64,000 nt of DNA from Bacillota bacterium (GCA_023410025.1 JAEYQM010000086.1:1-64000), one strand, 5' to 3'. Positions 40,035 to 49,028 are shown, counted from the first letter of the stretch. Made by a program: numbers and translations. Notes: generated by a model from the letters alone, not told the origin.

Positions 40035-41270
40035 TTATTCACCTTGATATTTTTTAAAAATTAATACGGCGTTTTGTCCACCAAATCCATAGTTATTGCT
40101 CATAGCGTAATCTACATTACGATTTACACTAATGTCCTTTGTATAGTTTAGGTCACAATCTGGATCATCATTTCTTAAATTAATAGTCGGTGGAATAATA
40201 CTTTCATTAATAGCTTTTACACAAATAATTGATTCAATAGCCCCAATAGCCCCAAGTGCATGTCCAGTCATTGATTTTGTTCCACTTAAATTAATGTTGT
40301 AAGCATGTTCGCCAAATACTTGTTTAATTGCATATGTCTCAATTTTATCATTGTAATATGTCGATGTAGCGTGAGGATTAATATAATCAATTTTATCAGG
40401 TGATATGTTAGCATCTTCTAGAGCTAATTGCATACATTTAATAATTGCTTCTGCAGTTTCATCAGGAGTAGTAATATGATATGCATCACAAGTTGAAGCA
40501 TAACCAACTAATTCAGCATATATATGGGCATTTCTTTTTTTAGCGTGTTCTAACTCTTCTAAAATTAATATTCCGCTGCCTTCAGCCATAACAAATCCAT
40601 TTCTTTCTTTATCAAATGGAATTGAAGCATTATTTGGATTATCAGAAATACTGATAGCACGCATAGAAGTAAATCCACCAACACTTAAAGCATTTATAGA
40701 AGATTCACTTCCACCAGCAAATGCAATATCAACATATCCATCTCTTATATATCTAAAGGCTTCACCAATTGCATTTGTTCCAGCACTACATGCCGTAACA
40801 ACGGGAATTGATGGACCCTTAGCTTTGTACTTAATAGCGATATTTCCACCAACAAGGTTAACAATTGAATTAGTAACAAAGAATGGTGAAACTCTATCAG
40901 TTGATTTATCAATTGTTTTTAATGCTTCATCATAAATGGTATTAATTCCACCAATACCACTAGTTACAAATGTGCCCATTCGATAACTATCATAATCTTT
41001 TAGTTTACTATCATTAAATGCTTGTGTTGCAGCAATTAACGATAGTAACATTACTCTATCTAATCTTTTATATTCTTTTGGATCTAAGTATAATGAAGGA
41101 TCTAAATTTTTTACTTCACCAGCAAGTTTAACTTTGTTCTTTGATGTATCAAATTGGGTAATAAAATCAATTCCATTTTTACCATTTATTAGTGATTCCC
41201 ACATTGAATTAACATCATTACCAACAGAAGTAACTGCTCCCATTCCTGTAATAACAACTCGTCTTTTCAT
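40035..41270 (-). CDS. fabF: beta-ketoacyl-ACP synthase II
   Basis: 411-aa condensing enzyme that elongates acyl-ACP with malonyl-ACP. The Cys-His-His triad is found in TACSAGTNAIGEA, NPHATSTYYNDKIE and SMTGHALGAIGAIE. NNYGFGGQNAVLI is the conserved end. AGGGGT precedes the ATG. No initiating ketoacyl synthase (fabH) is encoded nearby. Confidence 0.96.
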   Translation of the reverse strand: MKRRVVITGMGAVTSVGNDVNSMWESLINGKNGIDFITQFDTSKNKVKLAGEVKNLDPSLYLDPKEYKRLDRVMLLSLIAATQAFNDSKLKDYDSYRMGTFVTSGIGGINTIYDEALKTIDKSTDRVSPFFVTNSIVNLVGGNIAIKYKAKGPSIPVVTACSAGTNAIGEAFRYIRDGYVDIAFAGGSESSINALSVGGFTSMRAISISDNPNNASIPFDKERNGFVMAEGSGILILEELEHAKKRNAHIYAELVGYASTCDAYHITTPDETAEAIIKCMQLALEDANISPDKIDYINPHATSTYYNDKIETYAIKQVFGEHAYNINLSGTKSMTGHALGAIGAIESIICVKAINESIIPPTINLRNDDPDCDLNYTKDISVNRNVDYAMSNNYGFGGQNAVLIFKKYQGE

Positions 41271-41281
41271 ATAAACCCCTA

Positions 41282-42025
41282 TTACATTACCATTCCGCCG
41301 TCAACATTAAAAGTTTGACCAGTAATATAATCTGATAATGAACTAGCAAGGAATAAAACTAAATTAGCAACATCTTCAGGTTCCCCTAATTTTTGAAGTG
41401 GAATATTTGCTAAGGCAGCCTCAACTAAGTTTTCATCTAATCCATTTGTCATTTTTGTTTTAATAAAACCAGGACATACAACATTACATGTTACATTTCT
41501 TTTTGCAAGTTCCTTAGCAAGTGATTTAGATAAACCTATAATACCTGCTTTAGATGCTGCATAATTAGATTGTCCAGCATTCCCTACTAAACCAACTACA
41601 GAAGATATGTTAATAATCTTACCTGAACGTTGTTTTGTCATATATTTTGAAGCATGTTTTGAACAGTTCCAAGTACCTTTTAAATTCGTATTTATAACAC
41701 TATCAAATTCTTCTTCACTCATTCTCATAATTAAATTGTCTTTAGTAACACCGGCATTGTTTACTAATATATCAACTTTACCATATTTAGTAAATGCAAA
41801 GTCAATTAATTTTTGAGATTCTTCAAATTTTGATATATTTGCTTGAATATATTCACATTTTTGACCCTTTGAAGTTATTTCTTCACATAAAGCCATTGCA
41901 TCATTTTGACTTGAATTATAATTAACAATAACAACAGCTCCAGCTTCAGCTAATTTTAAAGAAATAGCTTTTCCAATTCCTGTTGCTCCCCCAGTTATTA
42001 TTGCAACCTTATTTACTAGATTCAT
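41282..42025 (-). CDS. fabG: 3-oxoacyl-ACP reductase FabG
   Basis: 247-aa short-chain dehydrogenase that reduces the ketoacyl-ACP with NADPH. The Rossmann motif is ITGGATGIGKA; LVNNAGVTKDNLIMRMSEEE is typical of FabG. The catalytic Ser-Tyr-Lys is in SSVVGLVGNAGQSNYAASKA. It starts one base after the fabD stop, with its GGAGG inside fabD. Confidence 0.95.
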   Translation of the reverse strand: MNLVNKVAIITGGATGIGKAISLKLAEAGAVVIVNYNSSQNDAMALCEEITSKGQKCEYIQANISKFEESQKLIDFAFTKYGKVDILVNNAGVTKDNLIMRMSEEEFDSVINTNLKGTWNCSKHASKYMTKQRSGKIINISSVVGLVGNAGQSNYAASKAGIIGLSKSLAKELAKRNVTCNVVCPGFIKTKMTNGLDENLVEAALANIPLQKLGEPEDVANLVLFLASSLSDYITGQTFNVDGGMVM

Positions 42026-42026
42026 T

Positions 42027-42944
42027 TTATTCCTCCATATGTAATTTAGAAAAATCAGTTAATTTATCTAAATTAATTAATTTAATTTCTGAATTAACTT
42101 TTTTAATTAAATTAGTTAATACAGTTCCTGGACCAATTTCAATAACACAATCTAATTTGTACTCATTTACTAGTTTATAAATGATATGTTCAAATAAAAC
42201 AGGATGTGTAATTTGATCCCTCATTGCCTCTTTTATGGTTTTAATATCTAATAACTCGCTATTTACATTTAATAAAACATCAACTTTGTTTTGTTTTGGT
42301 TCAATATTTTGTAAATATGCATAAACTTCTTCACTCGCATTTTTCATAAATTTAGTATGGAAAGCACCACTTACATTAAGTGGAAGAATGCGTCTTGCTC
42401 CATTTGCTTTTAAAATTTCCATACCAATTAATACAGACTCAACTTTTCCAGAAATTACAACTTGATTAATTGTATTATAGTTTGCAACATATAAATCTTC
42501 AATAGAAGAACAAATATGACTAACAACATCCTTATCTAGTCCTAAAACAGCAGCCATCATTCCTGGTACTTTTTGACTATCATCTTGCATAGCACGACTA
42601 CGAATATTAATTAAACTAATTATTTCATCAAAATTAAATACTCCACTAGCATATAATGCTCCATATTCCCCTAATGAAAAACCAGCCATAACAGAAGGAT
42701 TAATGTCATAAAACTTTTTTAAAACTTCATATATAGCAATTTCAGTAAGAAGCATTGATGGTTGTGTATAAATTGTTTGATTTAATAAATCATTTTCTTC
42801 AAAACATATCTTGGCTATATCATAACCTAAGATATCACTAGCCCTATTATATAGATCTCTAATAAAACTATATTCAGTATAGAGATCATATCCCATTTTT
42901 AAATATTGACTTCCTTGACCGGAAAAAACAAATCCATATTTCAT
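42027..42944 (-). CDS. fabD: malonyl-CoA-ACP transacylase
   Basis: 305-aa acyltransferase that loads malonyl groups on ACP. GQGSQ at 9-13 and the nucleophile elbow GFSLGEY with S90 are clear. The conserved SGAFHTKFM contains the catalytic His. It lies 4 bases after fabK. The C-terminal VIEIGPGTVLTNLIKK is typical. Confidence 0.95.
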   Translation of the reverse strand: MKYGFVFSGQGSQYLKMGYDLYTEYSFIRDLYNRASDILGYDIAKICFEENDLLNQTIYTQPSMLLTEIAIYEVLKKFYDINPSVMAGFSLGEYGALYASGVFNFDEIISLINIRSRAMQDDSQKVPGMMAAVLGLDKDVVSHICSSIEDLYVANYNTINQVVISGKVESVLIGMEILKANGARRILPLNVSGAFHTKFMKNASEEVYAYLQNIEPKQNKVDVLLNVNSELLDIKTIKEAMRDQITHPVLFEHIIYKLVNEYKLDCVIEIGPGTVLTNLIKKVNSEIKLINLDKLTDFSKLHMEE

Positions 42945-42948
42945 ATTA

Positions 42949-43881
42949 TCACATTATAGAAATTTTGTTTTTGATTTCATCAATATTATTGAATAAATCA
43001 AAAATAATTTCTTCGACCGTTTTTATTTCTTTTATCATTCCTGCAACTTGTCCTGCCATTAAAGAGCCGTTTACAGTATCTCCTTCAACAACAGCTTTTC
43101 TTAATGAACCTAAAGTCATCTTTTCAAGTTCCTCAAGAGTCGCGCCTTCATCGCTTAGACGAATATATTCTTTTGCCATTTGATTTTTTAGTACTCGAAC
43201 TGGAGCACCCGTTTTTCTTCCGGTAACAATAGTATCCGTATCTTTTGCTTCAAGTATTTTTTGTTTGTAATTTTCATGAATTGGGCATTCTTTACTCGCA
43301 AGCATAATTGTTCCAACTTGAACTCCCTTAGCACCTAAGGCAAAACAAGCAATGACCTGTCTTACATCAGCAATACCACCGGCGGCAATAACTGGAATAC
43401 TTACAGCATCAACTACTTGAGGAACCAATGCCATAGTAGTAAGTTCACCTATATGTCCACCCGATTCAGTTCCTTCAACAATAACGGCATCAGCTCCATA
43501 TTTTTCAACACGTTTTGCAAGAGCAACGCTTGGAACAACAGGAATAACTTTTATACCTGCTTCTTTAAATCTTTCCATATATGGTATAGGGTTTCCCGCT
43601 CCAGTAGTGACAACTGGAACCTTTTCCTCAATAACAACATTAACAATTTCCGAAGCAAATGGACTAATTAGTAATATATTAACGCCAAAGGGGTTAGATG
43701 TTAACTCTTTGGTTTTTCTAATTTCATTCCTAATAAATTCACCATTATTGCCACCTGAAGCAATCAATCCTAGACCCCCTGCGTTTGATACAGCACTAGC
43801 AAGAATATGATTTGCAATATTAGCCATTCCTCCTTGAATTATTGGATATTTAATATTTAAAAGTTCTGTAATATTTTTCAT
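42949..43881 (-). CDS. fabK: FMN-dependent enoyl-ACP reductase II
   Basis: 310-aa TIM-barrel flavoprotein of the nitronate monooxygenase superfamily. It performs the last reduction of the elongation cycle. YPIIQGGMANIANHILASAV, EGTESGGHIGELTTMALVPQ and GKGVQVGTIM-like AKGVQVGTIMLASKE are FabK features. Its place directly before fabD supports FabK over nitronate monooxygenase. FabK-type reductases are known to be triclosan-insensitive. AAAGGAG precedes the ATG. Confidence 0.93.
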   Translation of the reverse strand: MKNITELLNIKYPIIQGGMANIANHILASAVSNAGGLGLIASGGNNGEFIRNEIRKTKELTSNPFGVNILLISPFASEIVNVVIEEKVPVVTTGAGNPIPYMERFKEAGIKVIPVVPSVALAKRVEKYGADAVIVEGTESGGHIGELTTMALVPQVVDAVSIPVIAAGGIADVRQVIACFALGAKGVQVGTIMLASKECPIHENYKQKILEAKDTDTIVTGRKTGAPVRVLKNQMAKEYIRLSDEGATLEELEKMTLGSLRKAVVEGDTVNGSLMAGQVAGMIKEIKTVEEIIFDLFNNIDEIKNKISIM

Positions 43882-43903
43882 TTATTCTCCTTTTAGAGTA
43901 AAA

Positions 43904-43923
43904 GTGGAGGAGACAACCTCCAA
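43904..43923 (-). other. GC-rich hairpin between fabT and fabK
   Basis: On the minus strand GGAGG and CCTCC pair around TTGTCT in the 56-nt fabT-fabK gap. A weak CTTTT follows. It may be a partial terminator or a processing/stability element; it is the most GC-rich non-coding stretch in the operon. Confidence 0.5.
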
Positions 43924-43937
43924 CTACCTTAATATAA

Positions 43938-44468
43938 TTATTCATCCTCATCATCAATTAATTCACCATCAATTTGTAACGCTTCATCATCACTAACATC
44001 TTCAATTTCTAAACCTTCATAAAAATTAGTCTCAATTAATTTATTTAGTTCCTCCATAACTTCTGATAAATGAAGCATTCTTTCGGTATCAAATTTTCTA
44101 ATTAAATTTGCAACTAATGTAAAGTAAAACTTACTATAATGTTTTACAATTTTTATACTTTTCTTTGTAAGATATACTATAATAACTCTTCTATCTTGTT
44201 TATGTCTAGTTCTAATGACATATCCCTTTTTCACAAGGCTATTAACAGAAATTGATAATGTACCTTTTGTAACTTTTAATTGACTAGCAATATCTGACAT
44301 TGACTTAGTATTTGAGGTTCCAATAATATACAAAACTTTTACTTCATTAGGTGTAACATCGATAATATCATAATGTTTTAAATATTCACGTTCAAAAAAT
44401 TGTAGTTTTGATTGGAACTCAAAAAATGATTCACCGATATTATTTATATAATTATCAATATTCTTCAT
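43938..44468 (-). CDS. fabT: MarR-family regulator, probable FabT
   Basis: 176-aa winged-helix repressor. The MarR core SMSDIASQLKVTKGTLSISV with VKKGYVIRTRHKQDRRVIIV is clear. In streptococci FabT represses fab genes when long acyl-ACP is abundant. The position inside the acc-fab operon and the TTTGA-N3-TCAAA palindromes upstream of degV2 support this call. The C-terminal 27 residues are strikingly acidic (ending GELIDDEDE), an addition not usual in FabT. Its start overlaps accA by 14 nt. Confidence 0.82.
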   Translation of the reverse strand: MKNIDNYINNIGESFFEFQSKLQFFEREYLKHYDIIDVTPNEVKVLYIIGTSNTKSMSDIASQLKVTKGTLSISVNSLVKKGYVIRTRHKQDRRVIIVYLTKKSIKIVKHYSKFYFTLVANLIRKFDTERMLHLSEVMEELNKLIETNFYEGLEIEDVSDDEALQIDGELIDDEDE

Positions 44469-45264
44469 ATGTTCCAGTCCTTCTATATTTCATATAGCGC
44501 TTTTTAATTAATTCTTTTTTATCTATTTTTTTTAATTCATTAATAGTAGTAACTAATTTTTCTTTAATAATAGAAAAAGAAAAATTAGGGTTTAAATGAA
44601 GTCCTCCCTCAACCTCAGGAATTATCATATCAATAATACCAAAACTATATAAATCCTCTGATGTAAGTTTCATAACAACTGAAGCTTCTTTTGCTCTTGA
44701 GGCATCTTTATATAGAATAGAAGCAAAGCCTTCAGGAGATAGAATTGAGTATATTGAGTTTTCAAACATCCAAATTTGGTCACTTACACCAATTCCTAAG
44801 GCACCACCACTACCACCTTCTCCAAGAACAATTGATATTATTGGTACTTCAAGACCAACCATCTCTTTTAAGTTATTAGCAATTGCATTAGCTTGTCCTC
44901 TTTGTTCAGCACCAACTCCTGGATATGCTCCCGGAGTATCAATAATAGATATGATTGGACGATTAAATTTTTCTGCTTGTTTCATAATTCTTAGAGCTTT
45001 ACGATATCCTTCAGGATTAGACATTCCAAAATTATGATATATCTTTTCTTCCGTTGTTGTTCCTTTTTGTTGGGCAATTATTGTAACAGGAATATTATTT
45101 AAAAGTCCAATTCCACAAATTATACTTTTATCATCACCAGATAAACGATCACCTTGTAGCTCAATAAAATCAGTAAATAAGAAGTTAATTAATTTTAAAG
45201 CATTTGGACGTCTTATATGACGTGCAAGTAGAACTTTATTGAAAACTTGATCAACGTTATTCAT
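44455..45264 (-). CDS. accA: acetyl-CoA carboxylase carboxyltransferase alpha subunit
   Basis: 269-aa carboxyltransferase subunit that with AccD moves CO2 from biotin to acetyl-CoA. FIELQGDRLSGDDKSIICGI, PIISIIDTPGAYPGVGAEQR and GEGGSGGALGIGV are family hallmarks. It is somewhat shorter at the N-terminus than the E. coli subunit, as in other Bacillota. Overlaps accD by one base (TAATG). Confidence 0.95.
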   Translation of the reverse strand: MNNVDQVFNKVLLARHIRRPNALKLINFLFTDFIELQGDRLSGDDKSIICGIGLLNNIPVTIIAQQKGTTTEEKIYHNFGMSNPEGYRKALRIMKQAEKFNRPIISIIDTPGAYPGVGAEQRGQANAIANNLKEMVGLEVPIISIVLGEGGSGGALGIGVSDQIWMFENSIYSILSPEGFASILYKDASRAKEASVVMKLTSEDLYSFGIIDMIIPEVEGGLHLNPNFSFSIIKEKLVTTINELKKIDKKELIKKRYMKYRRTGTYEEY

Positions 45265-46136
45265 TATTTATCCTCCGAGTGAAGTTTAATTAATCTAGAT
45301 AATATATCTTTTATTTCATGTCTAGAAACCACCATATCAACAAAACCATGTTGTAACTGGAATTGTTCAGTTTGGAATCCTTCTGGAAGATCTTGATTAA
45401 TTGTTTGTTTGATTACCCTTTGACCAGCAAAGCCAATTAAGGAATCTTTTTCAGCAATTATTATATCTCCTAAAGAGGCATAACTTGCAAGAACTCCACC
45501 AGTTGTAGGATTTGTTAGAATACTAATAAATAATAGTTTTTCCATGTCATGTAGTTTGATAGCGGCACTTGTTTTAGCCATTTGCATTAGTGAATAAATA
45601 CCTTCTTGCATTCTAGCACCACCCGATGCTGAAAAGATAATTAAGGGAAGTCGATGTTCAATTGAATATTCAATTAATTTAGTTACTTTTTCACCAACAA
45701 CTGTTCCCATACTTCCCATCATAAAGAAACTATCTAATACACCAATTGCAACTTTTTGTTTATTAATTAATCCTGTTCCACAAATAAAAGCTTCAAATTC
45801 ATTTGTCATTTGTTGGTATTTTTGAATCTTTTCATCATAATCAGGAAAATTAAGTGGATTGTTTGCTTTAATATTTGCAAATAATTCACAAAAACTATTA
45901 TTATCTAAAGTTATAGTAAGTCTTTTTATTGCATTAATTTTAAAATGATATGAACACTTAGGACATACATCAAGATTTTTTTCTAAGTCTTCGTTAAAGA
46001 TAAGTTCATTACAATTTTCACACTTTATAAAAAGCCCTATTGGAATATCTTTTTTAGTAACTTCAGTTGTTTTATTGCGGAAGAGTTTTTTAAAGTACTC
46101 GACTCTTTCCTTCCTATCATCGATGAAGTTGCTCAT
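45264..46136 (-). CDS. accD: acetyl-CoA carboxylase carboxyltransferase beta subunit
   Basis: 290-aa subunit with an N-terminal zinc finger (C39, C42, C58, C61). The crotonase-like domain follows: IFSASGGARMQEGIYSLMQM and NPTTGGVLASYASLGDI. It overlaps the end of accC by 20 nt, with GAGGG as ribosome site. The zinc ribbon is complete, so RNA and substrate binding should be normal. Confidence 0.95.
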   Translation of the reverse strand: MSNFIDDRKERVEYFKKLFRNKTTEVTKKDIPIGLFIKCENCNELIFNEDLEKNLDVCPKCSYHFKINAIKRLTITLDNNSFCELFANIKANNPLNFPDYDEKIQKYQQMTNEFEAFICGTGLINKQKVAIGVLDSFFMMGSMGTVVGEKVTKLIEYSIEHRLPLIIFSASGGARMQEGIYSLMQMAKTSAAIKLHDMEKLLFISILTNPTTGGVLASYASLGDIIIAEKDSLIGFAGQRVIKQTINQDLPEGFQTEQFQLQHGFVDMVVSRHEIKDILSRLIKLHSEDK

Positions 46137-47493
46137 ATTTATTTGCCCTCACTATTTCAAAAAAACTATTTACAAAATTTGTATCATATAATCCACGAAC
46201 AAAATTTGTATTAAACATAATTAGATATAAAAATTCAACATTTGTTATTATTCCATCTATCATAAATTCTTCTAATGCTACACGCATTTTTCTAATTGCT
46301 TCACGTCTAGTGGGAGCATAAACAATTAATTTTGCAAGCATTGAATCATAATATGGAGATACTGTGTAGTTTCCATATATATGAGTATCAATTCTAACTC
46401 CAGGTCCACCAGGGAAAATAACATTGTTTATTAATCCAGGTGATGGTCTAAAAAAATTATCTGGATCTTCAGCATTTATCCTACATTCAATGGCATGACC
46501 TTTAATTGTTATATCTTCTTGCTTGAAACTAAGAGGGTTTTTGAAAGCAATTTTAATTTGCTCTTTAACAATATCAATGCCTGTAACCATTTCTGTCACG
46601 GGATGTTCTACTTGAATACGAGTATTTACTTCAATAAAGAAGTAATTGTTGTTTTTATCAACAATAAACTCTACTGTTCCTGCACTACGATAGTTACTAA
46701 TTTTAGCAATTCTAATTGCTGCCTCACCTAGTTCTTTTCTTAATTCATTTGATATAAAAGGTGATGGTGATTCTTCAATCATTTTTTGATTTCTTCTTTG
46801 AATTGAACAATCTCTTTCCCCAAAATGAACAATATTACCAAAATTATCGGCAAGAAATTGAATCTCAATATGTCTAGGATTTTCAATATATTTTTCTATA
46901 TATACAGAGTCATCACTAAAATTAACTAAAGCTTCTTGCTTTGTTTGAAAGAACAAGTGTCTTAGTTCTTCAGAATTATTAATAATACTAATTCCTTTTC
47001 CACCACCACCAGATACAGCTTTAATTAATATAGGGTAACCGATTTGTTCAGATACCTTAATAGCTTCTTCAATACTTTCAACCGTTCCATTAGATCCAGC
47101 AACTACCGGAACATTTGCTTTTTTTGCAATTTCTTTTGCAGTTGCTTTATTACCTAATAATTTAATTGTTTGACTAGTTGGTCCAATAAAATTTATATTA
47201 CACTTTTCAACAATACTAACAAATTTATCATTTTCAGATAAAAAACCATAACCAGGATGAATAGCATCAGCACCAGTTGCAATAGCAGCACTAATAATAT
47301 TAGTAATATTTAGGTAACTATCTGAACTTTTTTCTCCACCAATACAAATTGATTCATCCGCAAGCTTTACATGTAAACTATTTATATCTGCTTTTGAATA
47401 AACAGCTACAGTTGAAATTCCCAATTCTTTACAGGCCCTAATAATACGAATGGCAATTTCTCCACGATTGGCAATTAATACTTTGTTTGACAT
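46117..47493 (-). CDS. accC: biotin carboxylase subunit of acetyl-CoA carboxylase
   Basis: 458-aa ATP-grasp enzyme that carboxylates the biotin on AccB. LIANRGEIAIRIIRACKELG, the ATP loop KAVSGGGGKGI and FIEVNTRIQVEHPVTEMVTG are canonical. Length is that of stand-alone biotin carboxylases, not of fused pyruvate carboxylase. It abuts the accB stop without a gap. Confidence 0.96.
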   Translation of the reverse strand: MSNKVLIANRGEIAIRIIRACKELGISTVAVYSKADINSLHVKLADESICIGGEKSSDSYLNITNIISAAIATGADAIHPGYGFLSENDKFVSIVEKCNINFIGPTSQTIKLLGNKATAKEIAKKANVPVVAGSNGTVESIEEAIKVSEQIGYPILIKAVSGGGGKGISIINNSEELRHLFFQTKQEALVNFSDDSVYIEKYIENPRHIEIQFLADNFGNIVHFGERDCSIQRRNQKMIEESPSPFISNELRKELGEAAIRIAKISNYRSAGTVEFIVDKNNNYFFIEVNTRIQVEHPVTEMVTGIDIVKEQIKIAFKNPLSFKQEDITIKGHAIECRINAEDPDNFFRPSPGLINNVIFPGGPGVRIDTHIYGNYTVSPYYDSMLAKLIVYAPTRREAIRKMRVALEEFMIDGIITNVEFLYLIMFNTNFVRGLYDTNFVNSFFEIVRANKYEQLHR

Positions 47494-47910
47494 TTATTCA
47501 ATTACCATCAAAACTTGATCAAAGCCTACTGCTTCACCATTTGCTACTTTAATTTCAGTAACTACACCATCGATAGGAGAAGTAATCTCATTCATAATTT
47601 TCATTGCTTCAATGATGCAAAGTGTTTGTTTTGCAGATACTTTGTCTCCCACTTTTACAAATGGTGGTTGATTAGGGCCACTAGCAGTATAGAATGTTCC
47701 TACAATTGGGCTTTTTAAACAGAATTTGTTTTTTTCACAATCTTCATCATGTTTTTGATTGTTTTGTAATTCAACATACTCTTTTTTCAAAATGGTTGGG
47801 TTTGTTAATTTACTAAGCCTGATATGAAAACCTTCGTTAGTTAATTCAAGTTCAGTTAAGTTTGATTTCTCAAAATTTTTAATAATAGTTTGTACTTCTT
47901 TTAGATTCAT
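47494..47910 (-). CDS. accB: biotin carboxyl carrier protein
   Basis: 138-aa carrier. The C-terminal biotinyl domain contains the biotinylated Lys (K104) in EAMKIMNEI, and VKVGDKVSAKQTLCIIE precedes it. The N-terminal 50 residues are the usual helical segment; the Ala/Pro linker common in AccB is shortened and charged here. GGAGGG lies before the ATG. A hairpin leader upstream may control entry of transcription into the acc-fab genes. Confidence 0.95.
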   Translation of the reverse strand: MNLKEVQTIIKNFEKSNLTELELTNEGFHIRLSKLTNPTILKKEYVELQNNQKHDEDCEKNKFCLKSPIVGTFYTASGPNQPPFVKVGDKVSAKQTLCIIEAMKIMNEITSPIDGVVTEIKVANGEAVGFDQVLMVIE

Positions 47911-47920
47911 GTTCCCTCCT

Positions 47921-47979
47921 ATAAAAAAATGACGATTATATCGTCATTAAATTTCGTTTGTAAAGTGACGACATCACTT
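47921..47979 (-). promoter_or_regulatory. accB leader: alternative hairpins and possible promoter
   Basis: On the minus strand an upstream hairpin AAGTGA/TCACTT (47963-47968, 47974-47979) is followed by a perfect 9-bp hairpin AATGACGAT/ATCGTCATT (47928-47948) and a run of T, just before the accB ribosome site. TCGTCA of the first can pair with TGACGA of the second, so the structures compete. A promoter-like TTTACA (47959-47964), N18, TATAAT (47935-47940) overlaps the second hairpin. Confidence 0.6.
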
Positions 47980-48044
47980 AGTAAAAAGATTGTATAAGTA
48001 ATTTTGTATTAATTAAAATCGGTATTAAAAATATTATAAAAAAT

Positions 48045-48896
48045 TTAGTAATTAATATATCCAACACCAATAACCGATAAACCTAAGTGAGCTACTACAG
48101 TTGCTGGAATATTAAAAACTTCTATTTTTATATTAGGTAATTTATCTTTTATTATCTCTAATACAAATTCTAAATCTTTAGTATTATCAGTATATGATAC
48201 ATGTACCACACCAGTATTTACATTAACTTTCCCAACTAACATATCAACAATTTTAATTAAAGCCTTTTTATAAGTTCTAACTGTTTCAGTTGAAATAAGT
48301 TTTCCATCCCTACTAAATTCAATTACAGGTTTGATTTTTAAGATATTTGCAACTAATCCTTTCGCATTTGATAGTCTCCCATTTTTAATTAGATATGTAA
48401 GATTATCAACTGTTAAAAAATATTGCCAGTTCTGCTTTATAAAATCAATGTGCTTTAAGATATCTGCAACTGTTCCACCATTATTAGAAATTCTAGCAGC
48501 ATCTAATACCATACTAGTTAGAATAGAAACAGTAGTTAAGGTATCAACAATTTCAATATTTATATCATCTATCATCTCTTTTGCAATCATTGCATTTTGA
48601 TATGTTCCACTTAATTCTTTAGAAATACATAGGAACACAATATCAGTATAACCAAGATCTTTGATCATTTCAAAGGTAGTAAGTACTTCCCCCATTGATG
48701 GTTGAGAAGTTTTTGGTACATCTACCGAACTTTTAAGCGCATTATAAAATTGTTCATTACCAAATTTTTCAAAATCAGTATATACATCACTACCTAAAAA
48801 ACATGGAAGATTTATCATAAAAATATTGTTATATTCATGTTTTATATTATATATTGATGATGAACTGTCTGTAAGAATCGCAATTTTTGTCTTCAT
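48045..48896 (-). CDS. DegV family fatty-acid-binding protein (copy 2, FakB-like)
   Basis: 283-aa DegV/FakB protein. AILTDSSSSIYNIKHEY, KTSQPSMGEV and YLIKNGRLSNAKGLVANILK are family motifs. FakB proteins carry exogenous fatty acid to FakA. This copy sits at the head of the acc-fab genes with the same orientation, and its promoter carries FabT-like boxes. In-frame codons upstream of 48896 fall in those boxes and were rejected; GAGAGGA precedes the chosen ATG. Confidence 0.88.
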   Translation of the reverse strand: MKTKIAILTDSSSSIYNIKHEYNNIFMINLPCFLGSDVYTDFEKFGNEQFYNALKSSVDVPKTSQPSMGEVLTTFEMIKDLGYTDIVFLCISKELSGTYQNAMIAKEMIDDINIEIVDTLTTVSILTSMVLDAARISNNGGTVADILKHIDFIKQNWQYFLTVDNLTYLIKNGRLSNAKGLVANILKIKPVIEFSRDGKLISTETVRTYKKALIKIVDMLVGKVNVNTGVVHVSYTDNTKDLEFVLEIIKDKLPNIKIEVFNIPATVVAHLGLSVIGVGYINY

Positions 48897-48917
48897 AATA
48901 TCCTCTCTTAAAATTAA

Positions 48918-48949
48918 TTTGAAATACAAATAATTTGAATTTCAAATTA
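48918..48949. promoter_or_regulatory. tandem FabT-like operators
   Basis: A perfect 19-bp palindrome at 48931-48949 contains TTTGA-ATT-TCAAA (48934-48946). A second copy, TTTGA-AAT-ACAAA (48918-48930), differs in one half-site base. Streptococcal FabT sites have the same half-sites with a 3-base spacing. The first box directly follows the -10, covering the likely transcript start of degV2. Confidence 0.7.
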
Positions 48950-48979
48950 ATTTTAACATATAATACATTAATTTGTCAA
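48950..48979 (-). promoter_or_regulatory. promoter of degV2 (lipid operon)
   Basis: On the minus strand TTGACA (48974-48979), a consensus -35, 18-nt spacer, TAAAAT (48950-48955) with an upstream TGT. Confidence 0.7.
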
Positions 48980-48999
48980 TGCATATAATAAATTAAGTA

Positions 49000-49028
49000 T
49001 TGGAAATTAATGTTTTATGAAGTATAAT
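49000..49028 (+). promoter_or_regulatory. promoter of the zinc-ribbon/VanZ pair
   Basis: TTGGAA (49000-49005), 17-nt spacer, TATAAT (49023-49028). It diverges from the degV2 promoter. Confidence 0.65.

Noticed and set aside
48897..48929. Longer start for degV2
   Set aside because: It would place coding sequence over the FabT-like boxes and lacks a ribosome site; the family N-terminus starts at 48896.
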